Below, one piece after another: positions 38,678 through 48,118 of a stretch of 64,000 bases of DNA (its first letter is position 1; every line of letters begins with the position of its first letter). Source of the DNA: Acidimicrobiia bacterium (GTDB taxonomy: Bacteria; Actinomycetota; Acidimicrobiia; Acidimicrobiales; Poriferisodalaceae). The notes beneath the pieces were generated by a model, which was given only the letters and a program-made list of their open reading frames with translations, did no database searches and was not told where the DNA came from. The position numbers were made by a program, and so were the translations under genes. The stretch lies in contig JAJEFK010000021.1 of NCBI GenBank assembly GCA_022820505.1, forward strand, positions 186,001 to 250,000, read 5' to 3'.

Positions 38678-39595
38678 CTAGGCGAAGTGAGGTGCCACGT
38701 TGGCCATGAAGGCACGCAGCGCGTCGAGGCGGCCCTCGATGCCGCCGCGTGCCACCGGATCGAGCACGAAATGCGTCACCCCGGCCTCCGCAACGCGACC
38801 GACGCTGTCGATCATCTGCTCGGTGCTGCCGGCGATCGACACCTCCGGTTTCATTGCCGATGCCGGGTCGAGGTAGTAGCGCAGCGACAGCGTGATCTCG
38901 CCGCGGTCCCGGCCTTCGGCGTCGCACGCCTCGCCCACCCCGCTCCAGCCCGCAGCAACCTCGTCAACGGTCTCGAACGCCGCATGGAAGCCGTGCCCGT
39001 ACTGCGCCACACGTCGGTAGGCGGCGGCCGTATTGCCGCCGACCCACACCGGCACCGGGTCCTGCACCGGTTTGGGTTCGAAGCCGACAGAGGGGAACGA
39101 GTAGAACTCGCCGTCGAAGCTCGGGTCGTCTTCGGTGAACAGCGCCCGGAACACCTCGAGCTGCTCGTCAGAGCGCTTGCCACGGCGATCCCACGGCATG
39201 CCCAGCACTTCGGCTTCTTCGCGCATCCAGCCCACGCCCACGCCCAGGATCAGCCGGCCGTTCGACAGCACGTCGATCGTTGCGAGACGCTTCGCTGTCT
39301 CCACCGGCGGCCGGTACGGCAGGATCAGCACGCTGAAGCCCAGCCGCAGGTTCTCAGTGACGGCCGCGACGAACAGCAGCGTGCCGATGGGGTCGAGCCA
39401 TCCGGTCTTCGGCGGCGCCGGGAACGAGCCGTCGTCGGAGTACGGGTACTTCGACACCAGCTCGGCGGGCCAGCAGACATGATCGGACGCCCAGCCCGAG
39501 GCGAAGCCGAGCTGGTCGACTTCCGAGGCGAACGTGATGAGCCCATCGCGCGATCCGATGCGGCCCAAGTGCGGCAGAGTGACTCCCCATTCCAT
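38678..39595 (-). CDS. LLM class F420-dependent oxidoreductase
   Basis: MEWGVTLPHLGRIGS..., KRLATIDVLSNGRLILGVGVGWMREEAEVLGMPWDRRGKRSDEQLEVFRALFTEDDPSFDGEFY. Confidence 0.94.
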   Translation of the reverse strand: MEWGVTLPHLGRIGSRDGLITFASEVDQLGFASGWASDHVCWPAELVSKYPYSDDGSFPAPPKTGWLDPIGTLLFVAAVTENLRLGFSVLILPYRPPVETAKRLATIDVLSNGRLILGVGVGWMREEAEVLGMPWDRRGKRSDEQLEVFRALFTEDDPSFDGEFYSFPSVGFEPKPVQDPVPVWVGGNTAAAYRRVAQYGHGFHAAFETVDEVAAGWSGVGEACDAEGRDRGEITLSLRYYLDPASAMKPEVSIAGSTEQMIDSVGRVAEAGVTHFVLDPVARGGIEGRLDALRAFMANVAPHFA

Positions 39596-39863
39596 GGGCC
39601 GACACGCTATGCCGCCCGCGCCCCCGCCTGCCGGGTGCGCCCGCTGCTGAGCCTCCTGCCGCCTCCACAGCTATCGCATCTGGACCCGTGGGTCTGGGGG
39701 ATTGTCACGCGATCGTCGCAGCCGAGCCAAGAACGGCCCGGCGCGGCGCGATTACTCTCGCGCGCACCGCCGCAGCGGTCATGGGGAGACGGTCGGGGGT
39801 TACGCCTGCTGATTGTCGGCTTGCGACGCCGCGGTGGCTGCTGTTCCACCGAGGAGGGGACTC

Positions 39864-41546
39864 ATGCAACTATCCAAGAACCGCCTTTTGCGCTTGCTAG
39901 CGCTGCTCTTCGCGTTCTCGCTCGTCGCGGCCGCCTGCGGTGGCGACGATGGCGACGATGACGCCGGCGAAACCCAGACCACTGAGGCCATGGCCGAAGA
40001 GGAGGAGATGGCCGAAGAGGAGGAGATGGCCGCCGACGAGCCTGAGGAAGAGGCCGGCGGTCTCAGCCAGGAAGTCATCGAGCAGGCCGCCGAAGAAGAG
40101 GAGATGGCCGACGAGGAGATGATGGACGACGAGGAGATGATGGAGTTTGACCGCTCCACCATGGAGGGCATCTTCGAAGAGGCCGAATTCCGGCGGGCCA
40201 AGGTTGTCGAGCGGATCACCGCCCAGATCGAGGCCGGCGAGTGGGGTGTCGGCGACGACAACGTCCTGCGCGGACCCGAAGGGTTCACGATCGACCTCAA
40301 CGAATGTCCAGACGACTGGTCGAACACCGAGGGCATCACCGACACCGAGATCCGTCTCGGCCAGACCGGCCCGCAGTCGGGCACCCTGGCGCTGTACGGC
40401 AACGCCCGCCTGGGCTGGCAGACCTACCTCCTGCATGTGAATGCCGAAGGCGGCATCGCAGGCCGCGATGTGGTCATGAAGTCCTACGACGACGCGTACG
40501 TAGCGGCGCAGACCATCGAGTTCGTCGACGAGCTGATCGAGAACGACAACGTCTTCGCGATCCACACGCTGGGCTCGCCGAACACGCTGGCCGTGTACGA
40601 CACGCTAAATGCCGAGTGCATCCCGCAGCCGTTCGTGTGGACGGGCCACCCGGCGTGGGGCGATCCCGAGGTGCACCCGTGGACCACGGGCAGCATCCTG
40701 TCCTACTCCACTGAGGCAGTGCTGTGGGGCAACTGGATCAAGGACAACCTCGCCGATGAGCTGCCGGTCGTGGTGGCTGGCCTGGTGATGGACAACGACT
40801 TCGGCTTGGCCTACGAGCTGGGCTTCGAGGAGTACGCCCACAACAACCCCGACGTGGTGTCGGAGTTTGTGCCGGTACGCCATGACCCTGCATCGCCGAC
40901 GATCACCAACGAGATCACGACCATCGCCGCAAGCGACCCGGACGTCTACATCTCGATGACCGCGGGCAACGCATGCCTGCTGGCCATCCAGGAGGTCGCA
41001 GCGTCAGGTTTGAAGGATGACATCTCGGCAGCGTTCACGCCGTCGGTGTGCAAGGCGCCGGCGAGCTGGGTCTCCCCGGCAGGCGACGACGGCGACGGCT
41101 GGTACATCGTGGGCGGCGGCGTCAAGGACACCACCGACCCGGCGCTGATCGGCAGCGATGCGTTCATCGACTTCATCATCGAGAGCCTCGAGGCCAATGA
41201 CCTCGATCCCTCCATCTCGATGTTCGGCAACGGCTACATGCTGGGCTACCCGTACGTGGAGGCGCTGCGCATCGCCGCGGAGCTGCCTGCGAGCGCGAAC
41301 AACCCGGCAGGCCTGAATCGGGCCAACTTCATCCTGGCCGTGCGGGCGATCGACATCCACCACCCGATCTTCCTGGACGGCATCACGTTCGCCATGAACG
41401 GCAACGCGGATGCCTTCCCGATCGAGGGCACGGATATCAGCCAGTACGACTCGTCCACGCACTCCTGGATCGTCTCGAACGTCATCGACGTGAACGGTGC
41501 TTCGGGCAACTGCGTGTGGGACAAGGACAACGGCGGCTGCCGCTAG
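39864..41546 (+). CDS. ABC transporter substrate-binding lipoprotein (branched-chain amino acid-type, Peripla_BP_6-like), copy 1
   Basis: MQLSKNRLLRLLALLFAFSLVAAACGGDD lipobox; acidic Met-Ala-Glu linker; ITDTEIRLGQTGPQSGTLALYGNARLGWQTYLLHVNAEGGIAGRDV. Confidence 0.92.
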   Translation: MQLSKNRLLRLLALLFAFSLVAAACGGDDGDDDAGETQTTEAMAEEEEMAEEEEMAADEPEEEAGGLSQEVIEQAAEEEEMADEEMMDDEEMMEFDRSTMEGIFEEAEFRRAKVVERITAQIEAGEWGVGDDNVLRGPEGFTIDLNECPDDWSNTEGITDTEIRLGQTGPQSGTLALYGNARLGWQTYLLHVNAEGGIAGRDVVMKSYDDAYVAAQTIEFVDELIENDNVFAIHTLGSPNTLAVYDTLNAECIPQPFVWTGHPAWGDPEVHPWTTGSILSYSTEAVLWGNWIKDNLADELPVVVAGLVMDNDFGLAYELGFEEYAHNNPDVVSEFVPVRHDPASPTITNEITTIAASDPDVYISMTAGNACLLAIQEVAASGLKDDISAAFTPSVCKAPASWVSPAGDDGDGWYIVGGGVKDTTDPALIGSDAFIDFIIESLEANDLDPSISMFGNGYMLGYPYVEALRIAAELPASANNPAGLNRANFILAVRAIDIHHPIFLDGITFAMNGNADAFPIEGTDISQYDSSTHSWIVSNVIDVNGASGNCVWDKDNGGCR

Positions 41547-41612
41547 GCAGGCGCATGGTCTGACTCGGGGCTGGCGTGAGGTCAGCGTCGAGCACCTGAC
41601 TGAAACAGATGG

Positions 41613-41662
41613 GCGGCCGTCGCCGCTGGGAGCAATCTCGGCAGCGGCGGCCGCTTGTCGCG
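41613..41662 (+). terminator. GC-rich hairpin downstream of copy 1
   Basis: GCGGCCG(TCG)CCGCTG...CAGCGGCGGCCGC inverted repeat around GGGAGCAATCTCGG. Confidence 0.6.
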
Positions 41663-41785
41663 TTCGGGCTCCGTTGCCGATGGGCGGGGCAACGCGGCGT
41701 GTGGCAAGCGATTAGCTTCGGCGGGACTGTTGGGCGCCGGTGGGCTTCGGCCGCTGGTGCGGGGACACATCAAGAAGGAGTACCC

Positions 41786-43492
41786 ATGACCGGATCACAC
41801 CGACGGCTGTGGCGCCTGCTGGCGCTGCTGTTCGCGTTCTCGCTCGTCGCAGCTGCGTGCGGCGGCGGCGACGACGACGATGCCGGCGACGGCACCACCG
41901 ATGCGGGCACGCAAACCGCCGATGAGGACATGGCCGATGAGGACATGGCCGAAGAGGACGACATGGCCGACGAGGCCGAGCCGGAGGACGAAGGCTCCAT
42001 CGGCGGCGGCATCACCCAGGAGGCGTTGGAGGAAGACGCCGAGGACGACGGTGACATGGCCGACGACGACATGGCCGACGACGGCATGATGGCCGTCGAC
42101 CCTGCCGACTTCGACCTGTCCACCATCGACGGCATCTGGGAGCTCGCTGCAGCGCAGCGCCAGGCCATCGTCGACAAGCTCACCGCAGGCATCGAAGCCG
42201 GCGAGTGGGGCGTCGGAGACGACGGCGTCCTGCGGGGCCCGTCAGGTTTCGAGATCGACATGAACGAGTGCCCGGCTGACTGGTCCGACACCACCGGCAT
42301 CACCGAGGACACGATTCGCGTCGGCCAGACCACGGTGAAGTCCGGCAACCTGGCTGCTTACGGCGACATCACCGTGGGCTGGGAGAACTACTACGAGTAC
42401 GTGAACGCCACCGGCGGCGTAGCCGGCAAGGACATGGTGCTGATCTCCCGCGACGACGGTTATGTGGCCGCGCAGACCATCGAGTTCATCGACGAGCTGA
42501 TCGAGTCGGAGAATGTCTTCGCGCTGCACACGCTGGGCTCGCCGAACACGCTGGCCGTGTACGACCAGATCAACGACGAGTGCATCCCGCAGGTCATGGT
42601 CGCGACGGGTCACCCGGCCTGGGGCGACCCGGTGAACCACCCGTGGACCACGGGCCTGCAGATGTCGTACTCGACCGAGGCGATCCTGTGGGGCAACTGG
42701 ATCAAGCAGAACCTGGCCGACGAGCTGCCGGTGAAGGTGGCGGGCCTGGTGATGGACAACGACTTCGGCTTGGCCTACGAGCTGGGCTTCGAGGCCTACG
42801 CACATGCCAATCCCGATGTCGTCAGCGAGTTCATCCCGGTGCGCCATGATCCGGCCGCTCCGACGCTGACCAACGAGGTCACCACTATCGCCGCGGCGAG
42901 TCCGAACGTGTTCATCTCGATGACCGCAGGCAACCCGTGCCTGCTGGCCATCCAGGAGGTCGATGCGTCGGGCCTGCTCGACGATCTGTCTGTGGCGTTC
43001 ACGCCGTCGGTCTGCAAGGCCGTGGCGGCCTACATGGCACCGGCGGGCGACTCGGCCGACGAATGGTGGATCGTGGGCGGCGGCGTCAAGGACACCACCG
43101 ACCCGAAGCACGTGGACGAGCCGTTCATCTCCTTCCTGCGCAACGAGCTGGCCGATCGCGGTCTCGATCCTGAGATCTCGCTGCTGGGCACGGGCTACTA
43201 CTTCGCGTACCCGCACACAGAGGCGATCCGGGTGGCCGCTGAGCTGCCGGGCGGGCTGACCAGGACGAACTTCATCTTGGCTGCGCGGTCGCTTGACATC
43301 TACCACCCGCTGCTGCTGGACGGCATCAGCTTCGCAGCCGACGGCGCGGTGGACGGCTACTACGTCGAGGGCTCGGACTTCAGCCAGTACGACGCCGGCG
43401 AGCAGACGTGGAACATCGTCGGCGCCATCGTGGACGTCAACGGCGGTTCGCCGAACTGCGCCTGGGACAAGGACAACGGCGGCTGCCGCTAG
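41786..43492 (+). CDS. ABC transporter substrate-binding lipoprotein, copy 2 (tandem paralog)
   Basis: MTGSHRRLWRLLALLFAFSLVAAACGGGDDDD; acidic DEDMADEDMAEEDDMADE linker; same C-terminal NCAWDKDNGGCR as copy 1 (NCVWDKDNGGCR). Confidence 0.92.
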   Translation: MTGSHRRLWRLLALLFAFSLVAAACGGGDDDDAGDGTTDAGTQTADEDMADEDMAEEDDMADEAEPEDEGSIGGGITQEALEEDAEDDGDMADDDMADDGMMAVDPADFDLSTIDGIWELAAAQRQAIVDKLTAGIEAGEWGVGDDGVLRGPSGFEIDMNECPADWSDTTGITEDTIRVGQTTVKSGNLAAYGDITVGWENYYEYVNATGGVAGKDMVLISRDDGYVAAQTIEFIDELIESENVFALHTLGSPNTLAVYDQINDECIPQVMVATGHPAWGDPVNHPWTTGLQMSYSTEAILWGNWIKQNLADELPVKVAGLVMDNDFGLAYELGFEAYAHANPDVVSEFIPVRHDPAAPTLTNEVTTIAAASPNVFISMTAGNPCLLAIQEVDASGLLDDLSVAFTPSVCKAVAAYMAPAGDSADEWWIVGGGVKDTTDPKHVDEPFISFLRNELADRGLDPEISLLGTGYYFAYPHTEAIRVAAELPGGLTRTNFILAARSLDIYHPLLLDGISFAADGAVDGYYVEGSDFSQYDAGEQTWNIVGAIVDVNGGSPNCAWDKDNGGCR

Positions 43493-43523
43493 GCAGGTGC
43501 GCAGCGTCTGATTGAACGACGCA

Positions 43524-43574
43524 GCGGCCGTCGCCGCCGGGAGCAATCTCGGCTGCGGCGGCCGCTCGTCGCGC
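43524..43574 (+). terminator. GC-rich hairpin downstream of copy 2, near-duplicate of 41613..41662
   Basis: GCGGCCGTCGCCGCCGGGAGCAATCTCGGCTGCGGCGGCCGCTCGTCGCG. Confidence 0.6.
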
Positions 43575-45176
43575 CTAGGGATCGATCAGGACGCCGGGGT
43601 TGAGGATGCCGTTGGGGTCGAGCCGCTTCTTGGCAGCCCGGATCGCCTCGGCGAAGAGCTCGGGGCGCTGGCGGTCGTAAGCGTTGGGGCGGTGCATGCG
43701 GCCCACTGCGTGATGGTGCGTGCACGTGCCGCCGGCTGCCTCGAGTGCCTCGTTGGCGGCGTCCTTGACGATCTGCCACTGCTCGATCTCGCCGCCCTGC
43801 GTGCCCATGCCCGACCACGTGTAGTACGGCGCCGGGCCGTCGGTGTAGACGTGGGTGAAGCGGCACGACAGCGTGTGATGATCGCCGAACACCTCAGCCA
43901 GCACGGCGCCCACCTTCTCGCGCACCACGGAGTCGAATTCGGGCCACCGGTCCCAGGTGATGGCGGTCTCGAAGGTGTCGTTGATCAGCCCCAGCGAGGT
44001 CTCCACGCCGTTGCCCACGCCGATGAACGCGTTGCGCCATGCGCCGACTGCGCCGCCGCGGCCGGTGGGCGTGCCGGTGCCGTCGTCGATCTGAATCTCG
44101 TCGTCGGGCACGTGCCCGTTGCACTCACGTGCGATCTCGACCGCCTGGGCGATGTTGTGGCGCTGGGTCAGCTCGGCCGACTCGAACGACACGATGACCA
44201 GCGCGTGCTCGCCGTCCATGCCCGCGGCACGCCCGGCTTCGGCGGGATCCAGGATCCGCAGATTGGCCGGCCAGAGCTTTGCTTGAACCAGGTGCCGCAC
44301 GGCGTCGTAGCCGGCTTCCCATGACGGGAACGTAATACCGGCCGTGGCTCGGAACGTGGGCCGCTTCTGGATGCGCATCCACGCCTCGGTGATGATCCCG
44401 TAGATGCCTTCCGAGCCGATCACCATGCGATCGGGGCTGGGGCCCGCACCCGAGCCGGGCAGCCGGCGCGACTCCCACCAGCCCGACGGCGTAATCATCC
44501 GGGTCGACTCGACGAAGTCGTCGATGTGTGTGTGGTTCGTAGCGTAGTGGCCGCCCGAGCGCGTGGCGATCCATCCGCCGAGGGTGGAGAACCGGAACGA
44601 CTGGGGGAAGTGGCGCAGCGTGTGCCCGCTGGGACGCAGCTGGTTCTCGAGATGGGGGCCGAACACGCCGGCCTGGATGCGAGCAGCGCGAGACACGTCG
44701 TCGACCTCGAGCACCTGGTCGAGCTGGTCCAGCGAGATCACCACGGTTGGCCCGCGGTCCTCGGGCGGCGTCAGGCCCCAGACCACCGACGAGCCGCCGC
44801 CGTAGGGCACCGCGATGTAGCCGTTGGCGTCGCACCATTCGAGCGTGGCCTCGACCTCGGTGTCGTTGCGCGGGTGGGCCACCACGTCGGGCGGGTTCGG
44901 GAAATCCAGGTTGAATGCCCGGACCCGTTCGGTGAAGTGGGCGCCGTAGGCGTAGCGAGCCCGGTCGTAGGTGCTGACCGAGCACCAGCCGGCCACCGAA
45001 TCGGGGATGGCGATGCGAGGCGGACGCAGGTCGGCGTCGCTGACCGACGGCACCGGCCTTGCGGTGATCTCGGTGCCGTACTGGGCTGAGAGCTTCTTGG
45101 CCAGCTCAGCCCGCTCGGCGTCGGTCGGTTCTTCGGACTCCAAGCACCACGCCCAGAATGACTTGCGGTCTGCCAT
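43575..45176 (-). CDS. FAD-binding oxidase (alkyldihydroxyacetonephosphate synthase-like)
   Basis: PDVVAHPRNDTEVEATLEWCDANGYIAVPYGGGSSVVWGLTPPEDRGPTVVISLDQLDQVLEVDDVSRAARIQAGVFGPHLE; CTHHHAVGRMH; NGILNPGVLID. Confidence 0.92.
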   Translation of the reverse strand: MADRKSFWAWCLESEEPTDAERAELAKKLSAQYGTEITARPVPSVSDADLRPPRIAIPDSVAGWCSVSTYDRARYAYGAHFTERVRAFNLDFPNPPDVVAHPRNDTEVEATLEWCDANGYIAVPYGGGSSVVWGLTPPEDRGPTVVISLDQLDQVLEVDDVSRAARIQAGVFGPHLENQLRPSGHTLRHFPQSFRFSTLGGWIATRSGGHYATNHTHIDDFVESTRMITPSGWWESRRLPGSGAGPSPDRMVIGSEGIYGIITEAWMRIQKRPTFRATAGITFPSWEAGYDAVRHLVQAKLWPANLRILDPAEAGRAAGMDGEHALVIVSFESAELTQRHNIAQAVEIARECNGHVPDDEIQIDDGTGTPTGRGGAVGAWRNAFIGVGNGVETSLGLINDTFETAITWDRWPEFDSVVREKVGAVLAEVFGDHHTLSCRFTHVYTDGPAPYYTWSGMGTQGGEIEQWQIVKDAANEALEAAGGTCTHHHAVGRMHRPNAYDRQRPELFAEAIRAAKKRLDPNGILNPGVLIDP

Positions 45177-45223
45177 AGCTCATGCCTCCACGTGCGTGCT
45201 TGTCAACCTAGAGCAGCATGGTC

Positions 45224-46432
45224 TCAGTCGTCAGCGAGCAGGGTGCGGCTGATGACCAGTTTCTGGATCTCGCTCGTGCCTTCGCCGATGATCATCAGCG
45301 GCGCATCGCGGTAGTAGCGCTCCACCGGGTACTCCGTGGAGAAGCCGTTGCCGCCGTGGATGCGCATGGCGTCGAGCGACAGCTCCGCGGCGGTCTCCGA
45401 AGCGAACAGCTTGGCCATGCCCGCAGCCAGGTCGACTCGCTCGCCGGCGTCGGCCTTGCGGGCGGCGTCGTAGGTCATCAGCCGTGCCGCGTGGAGCTTG
45501 GTGGCCATCTCGGCGATCTTGAAGGCGATTGCCTGGTGCTTGGCGATGGGCTTGCCGAACGCCTCGCGTTGCTTGGCGTACGCGACCGCGGCGTCATAGG
45601 CGGCCCGGGCCACGCCGACACCGCGCGCTGCCACGTTGATGCGCCCCAGCTCCAGCGCGGCAAGTGCCCAGCGCAGGCCGTTGCCGACGCCGCCATCTCC
45701 ATTGAGGCCGTCACCGCCCAGCACACGGTCCGCCGGCACCCGGTGATCCACGTAGGACATTTCCACGGTCTCGAGCCCGCGGTAGCCGATCTTGTCGATC
45801 TTGCGGCTGACGGTGATGCCGCCTGAGTGCTTGCCCGGTGTCTTGTCGACGAGGAAGCAGGTGATGCCTGAGCTGCCCGACGGGTCGCCTTCGGGAACCC
45901 GCGCGAGCAGCGCCACGATGCCTGCGCGCTCGCCGTTGGTGACCCACATCTTGGTGCCGTTGATGACGAACTCGTCGCCGTCGCGCACCGCACGGCAGCG
46001 CAGCGCGCCGGCGTCGGAGCCGCTGTCGGGTTCAGACAGCGAGAAGCAGCCGCGCAGCTTGCCGGTGGCCATCCCGGGCAGCGACCGGTCGCGCTGTTCG
46101 TCGGTGCCGAACCGAGAGATGAGCTTGGCGCAGATGAGGTGGCTGTTGACAATCCCCGCCAGCGACATCCACCCCCGCGAGAGCTCCTCGATCACCCGCG
46201 CGTAGGTCACGTGATCGAGGTCGAGACCGCCGTGCGATTCAGGAATGGTGGCGCCGAACAGGCCGAACTCCTCCATCTGTTCGGCCATCGCGGTGGGGTA
46301 CTCGTCGGCTAGCTCCAAGGCAGACGATTCGGGCACCACCACCTCGTCGACCCAGCGCCGCAGCGTCTCGATGATCTCGTCCGCGACATCGTCAGCGGCT
46401 TCGTCGTTGTCGTGCACCGATCCTCCCAACAT
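45224..46432 (-). CDS. Acyl-CoA dehydrogenase family protein
   Basis: GCFSLSEPDSGSDAGALRCRAVRDGDEFVINGTKMWVTNGERAG; YAKQREAFGKPIAKHQAIAFKIAEMATKLHAARLM; IHGGNGFSTEYPVERYYRDA. Upstream ORF extension rejected. Confidence 0.96.
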   Translation of the reverse strand: MLGGSVHDNDEAADDVADEIIETLRRWVDEVVVPESSALELADEYPTAMAEQMEEFGLFGATIPESHGGLDLDHVTYARVIEELSRGWMSLAGIVNSHLICAKLISRFGTDEQRDRSLPGMATGKLRGCFSLSEPDSGSDAGALRCRAVRDGDEFVINGTKMWVTNGERAGIVALLARVPEGDPSGSSGITCFLVDKTPGKHSGGITVSRKIDKIGYRGLETVEMSYVDHRVPADRVLGGDGLNGDGGVGNGLRWALAALELGRINVAARGVGVARAAYDAAVAYAKQREAFGKPIAKHQAIAFKIAEMATKLHAARLMTYDAARKADAGERVDLAAGMAKLFASETAAELSLDAMRIHGGNGFSTEYPVERYYRDAPLMIIGEGTSEIQKLVISRTLLADD

Positions 46433-46525
46433 GGTTCGTGCCGATGCTTGCCCCGTCATCGACGCGACGTTGCTCCTAGCATTCGCGCCGACCGAAAGCA
46501 GCAGCGAGCACGACGGAGTACGACG

Positions 46526-47569
46526 ATGAAGATATCCATGGCGATCGGAGCGGGCGCGAGCTTGGACCCCAAGCGCCTCACGCAGCACGTGACCGACCTC
46601 GAAGCGGCCGGTGTCGACATGATCTGGGGCGGCGAGATCTACGGCTTCGACCTCGTGTCGACGCTGGCATACGTGGCCGCCAAGACCGAGCGCATCCAGC
46701 TCATGACCGGCATCCTGCCGATCTATTCGCGCAGCCCGGCCATCATCGCCCAAACCGCCATGACCATCGACACGCTGTCCGAAGGCCGGTTCATATTGGG
46801 CCTCGGCACGTCGGGACCCCAGGTGATCGAGGGTTGGCATGGCGTGCCGTTCAGCAAGCCGATGGGACGGACTCGCGACGTGATCGAGATCTGCCGCAAG
46901 GTGTGGTCGGGCGACAAGGTCGTCCACGAGGGCAGCGCCGTCAGCCTGCCCTATGACGGCGGCACGGGCTTGGGCAAGCCGCTCAAGCTCATGGCCAAGC
47001 CGCATCGCCGCGACATCCCGATCGCTGTCGCATCGATCGGCCCGCGCAACGTCGAGATGACCGCCGAACTCGCTGAGGTGTGGCAGCCCATCCACTTCCT
47101 GCCCGACAAGTTCAACGACGTGTGGGGTGATGCGCTGGAAGCGGGCGGCTCGCGCCGCGCCGACGACCTGGGAGACCTGCAGATCGTGGCTGGCGGCACC
47201 GTGGCGTTGGGCTCAGGCCCGATGGTCGATTCGGTCCGCAAGGGCGTGCGCGACAACGTCGGGTTCTACGTCGGCGGCATGGGTGCGCGCGACAAGAACT
47301 TCTACAACGACCTGTTCAAGCGCTACGGATACGTGGACGAGGCAGAGAAGATCCAGGACCTGTTCCTGACCGGCAAGCGCGACGAGGCATTCGCTGCGGT
47401 GCCCGACGACTACGTCGACCGGGCCAGCCTCACCGGCGATCCCGAGCGAGTGAAGGAGCGCATCGACGTCTTCCGATCGGTCGGTGTGAGCTACCTCGAC
47501 ATCACCATCCCGCCCGAAACCGAGAACCCGCTCGAGGTCATCTCCCAGATCAAGGCCTGGGCCGAGTAG
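46526..47569 (+). CDS. LLM class F420-dependent oxidoreductase
   Basis: MKISMAIGAGASLDPKRLTQHVTDLEAAGVDMIWGGEIYGFD...TIDTLSEGRFILGLGTSGPQVIEGWHGVPFSKPMGRTRDVIEICRKVWSG. Confidence 0.95.
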   Translation: MKISMAIGAGASLDPKRLTQHVTDLEAAGVDMIWGGEIYGFDLVSTLAYVAAKTERIQLMTGILPIYSRSPAIIAQTAMTIDTLSEGRFILGLGTSGPQVIEGWHGVPFSKPMGRTRDVIEICRKVWSGDKVVHEGSAVSLPYDGGTGLGKPLKLMAKPHRRDIPIAVASIGPRNVEMTAELAEVWQPIHFLPDKFNDVWGDALEAGGSRRADDLGDLQIVAGGTVALGSGPMVDSVRKGVRDNVGFYVGGMGARDKNFYNDLFKRYGYVDEAEKIQDLFLTGKRDEAFAAVPDDYVDRASLTGDPERVKERIDVFRSVGVSYLDITIPPETENPLEVISQIKAWAE

Positions 47570-47578
47570 CCAACACCC

Positions 47579-48094
47579 GTGTCGACCGGCATCGATCAAT
47601 CCGACGGGAACAGCGCCGGCTTGGCGCGCCTGGGCGCTCGCGAACGATTCCTGGCCGGGGCCGAAGCACTGGGCTTGGCGCCCCAGGTCCTTCGCTTTCC
47701 CGAGGGCACGCGCACGGCTGAGCAGGCGGCTGCGGCAGTCGGCTGCGAGCTCGGCCAGATCGTGAAATCGCTGGTGTTCCTCTGCGATGGTCAGCCCGTG
47801 CTGGCGCTGACATCGGGCGCGAATCGGGTCGATACCGGACGGCTGGGCGAACTGCTCGGTGGCAAGATCACCCGTGCTGATGCAGATGGCGTGCGGGAGG
47901 CCACTGGCTACGCGATCGGGGGCACGCCCCCATTCGGCCATGCGCGGCCGCTGCGTGCGGTGGCCGACCCGGCACTGCTGGCCTACGGCACGGTGTGGGC
48001 GGCGGCAGGAACACCCGACACGGTATTCGCGCTGACGCCCGGTGAGCTCGTGGACGCGAGCGGGGCGGAGATCGCTGACTTCGTCGCTGGTTGA
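47579..48094 (+). CDS. YbaK/prolyl-tRNA-editing family protein
   Basis: RTAEQAAAAVGCELGQIVKSLVFLCDGQPVLALTSGANRVDTGRLGELLG...ATGYAIGGTPPFGHARPLRAVADPALLAYGTVWAAAGTPDTVFALTPGEL. Confidence 0.93.
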   Translation: MSTGIDQSDGNSAGLARLGARERFLAGAEALGLAPQVLRFPEGTRTAEQAAAAVGCELGQIVKSLVFLCDGQPVLALTSGANRVDTGRLGELLGGKITRADADGVREATGYAIGGTPPFGHARPLRAVADPALLAYGTVWAAAGTPDTVFALTPGELVDASGAEIADFVAG

Positions 48095-48118
48095 CCGCGA
48101 TGGGTTCGGCTGACGCGC

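Noticed and set aside
39990-42100. ATGGCCGA(A/C)GA repeats as a CRISPR or mobile-element signature
   Set aside because: In-frame codon repeats encoding acidic Met-Ala-Glu/Asp linkers inside two lipoprotein genes.
46433-47095. N-terminal extension of the acyl-CoA dehydrogenase ORF (45224..47095, minus)
   Set aside because: Overlaps the well-supported LLM gene 46526..47569 antisense and lacks family similarity.
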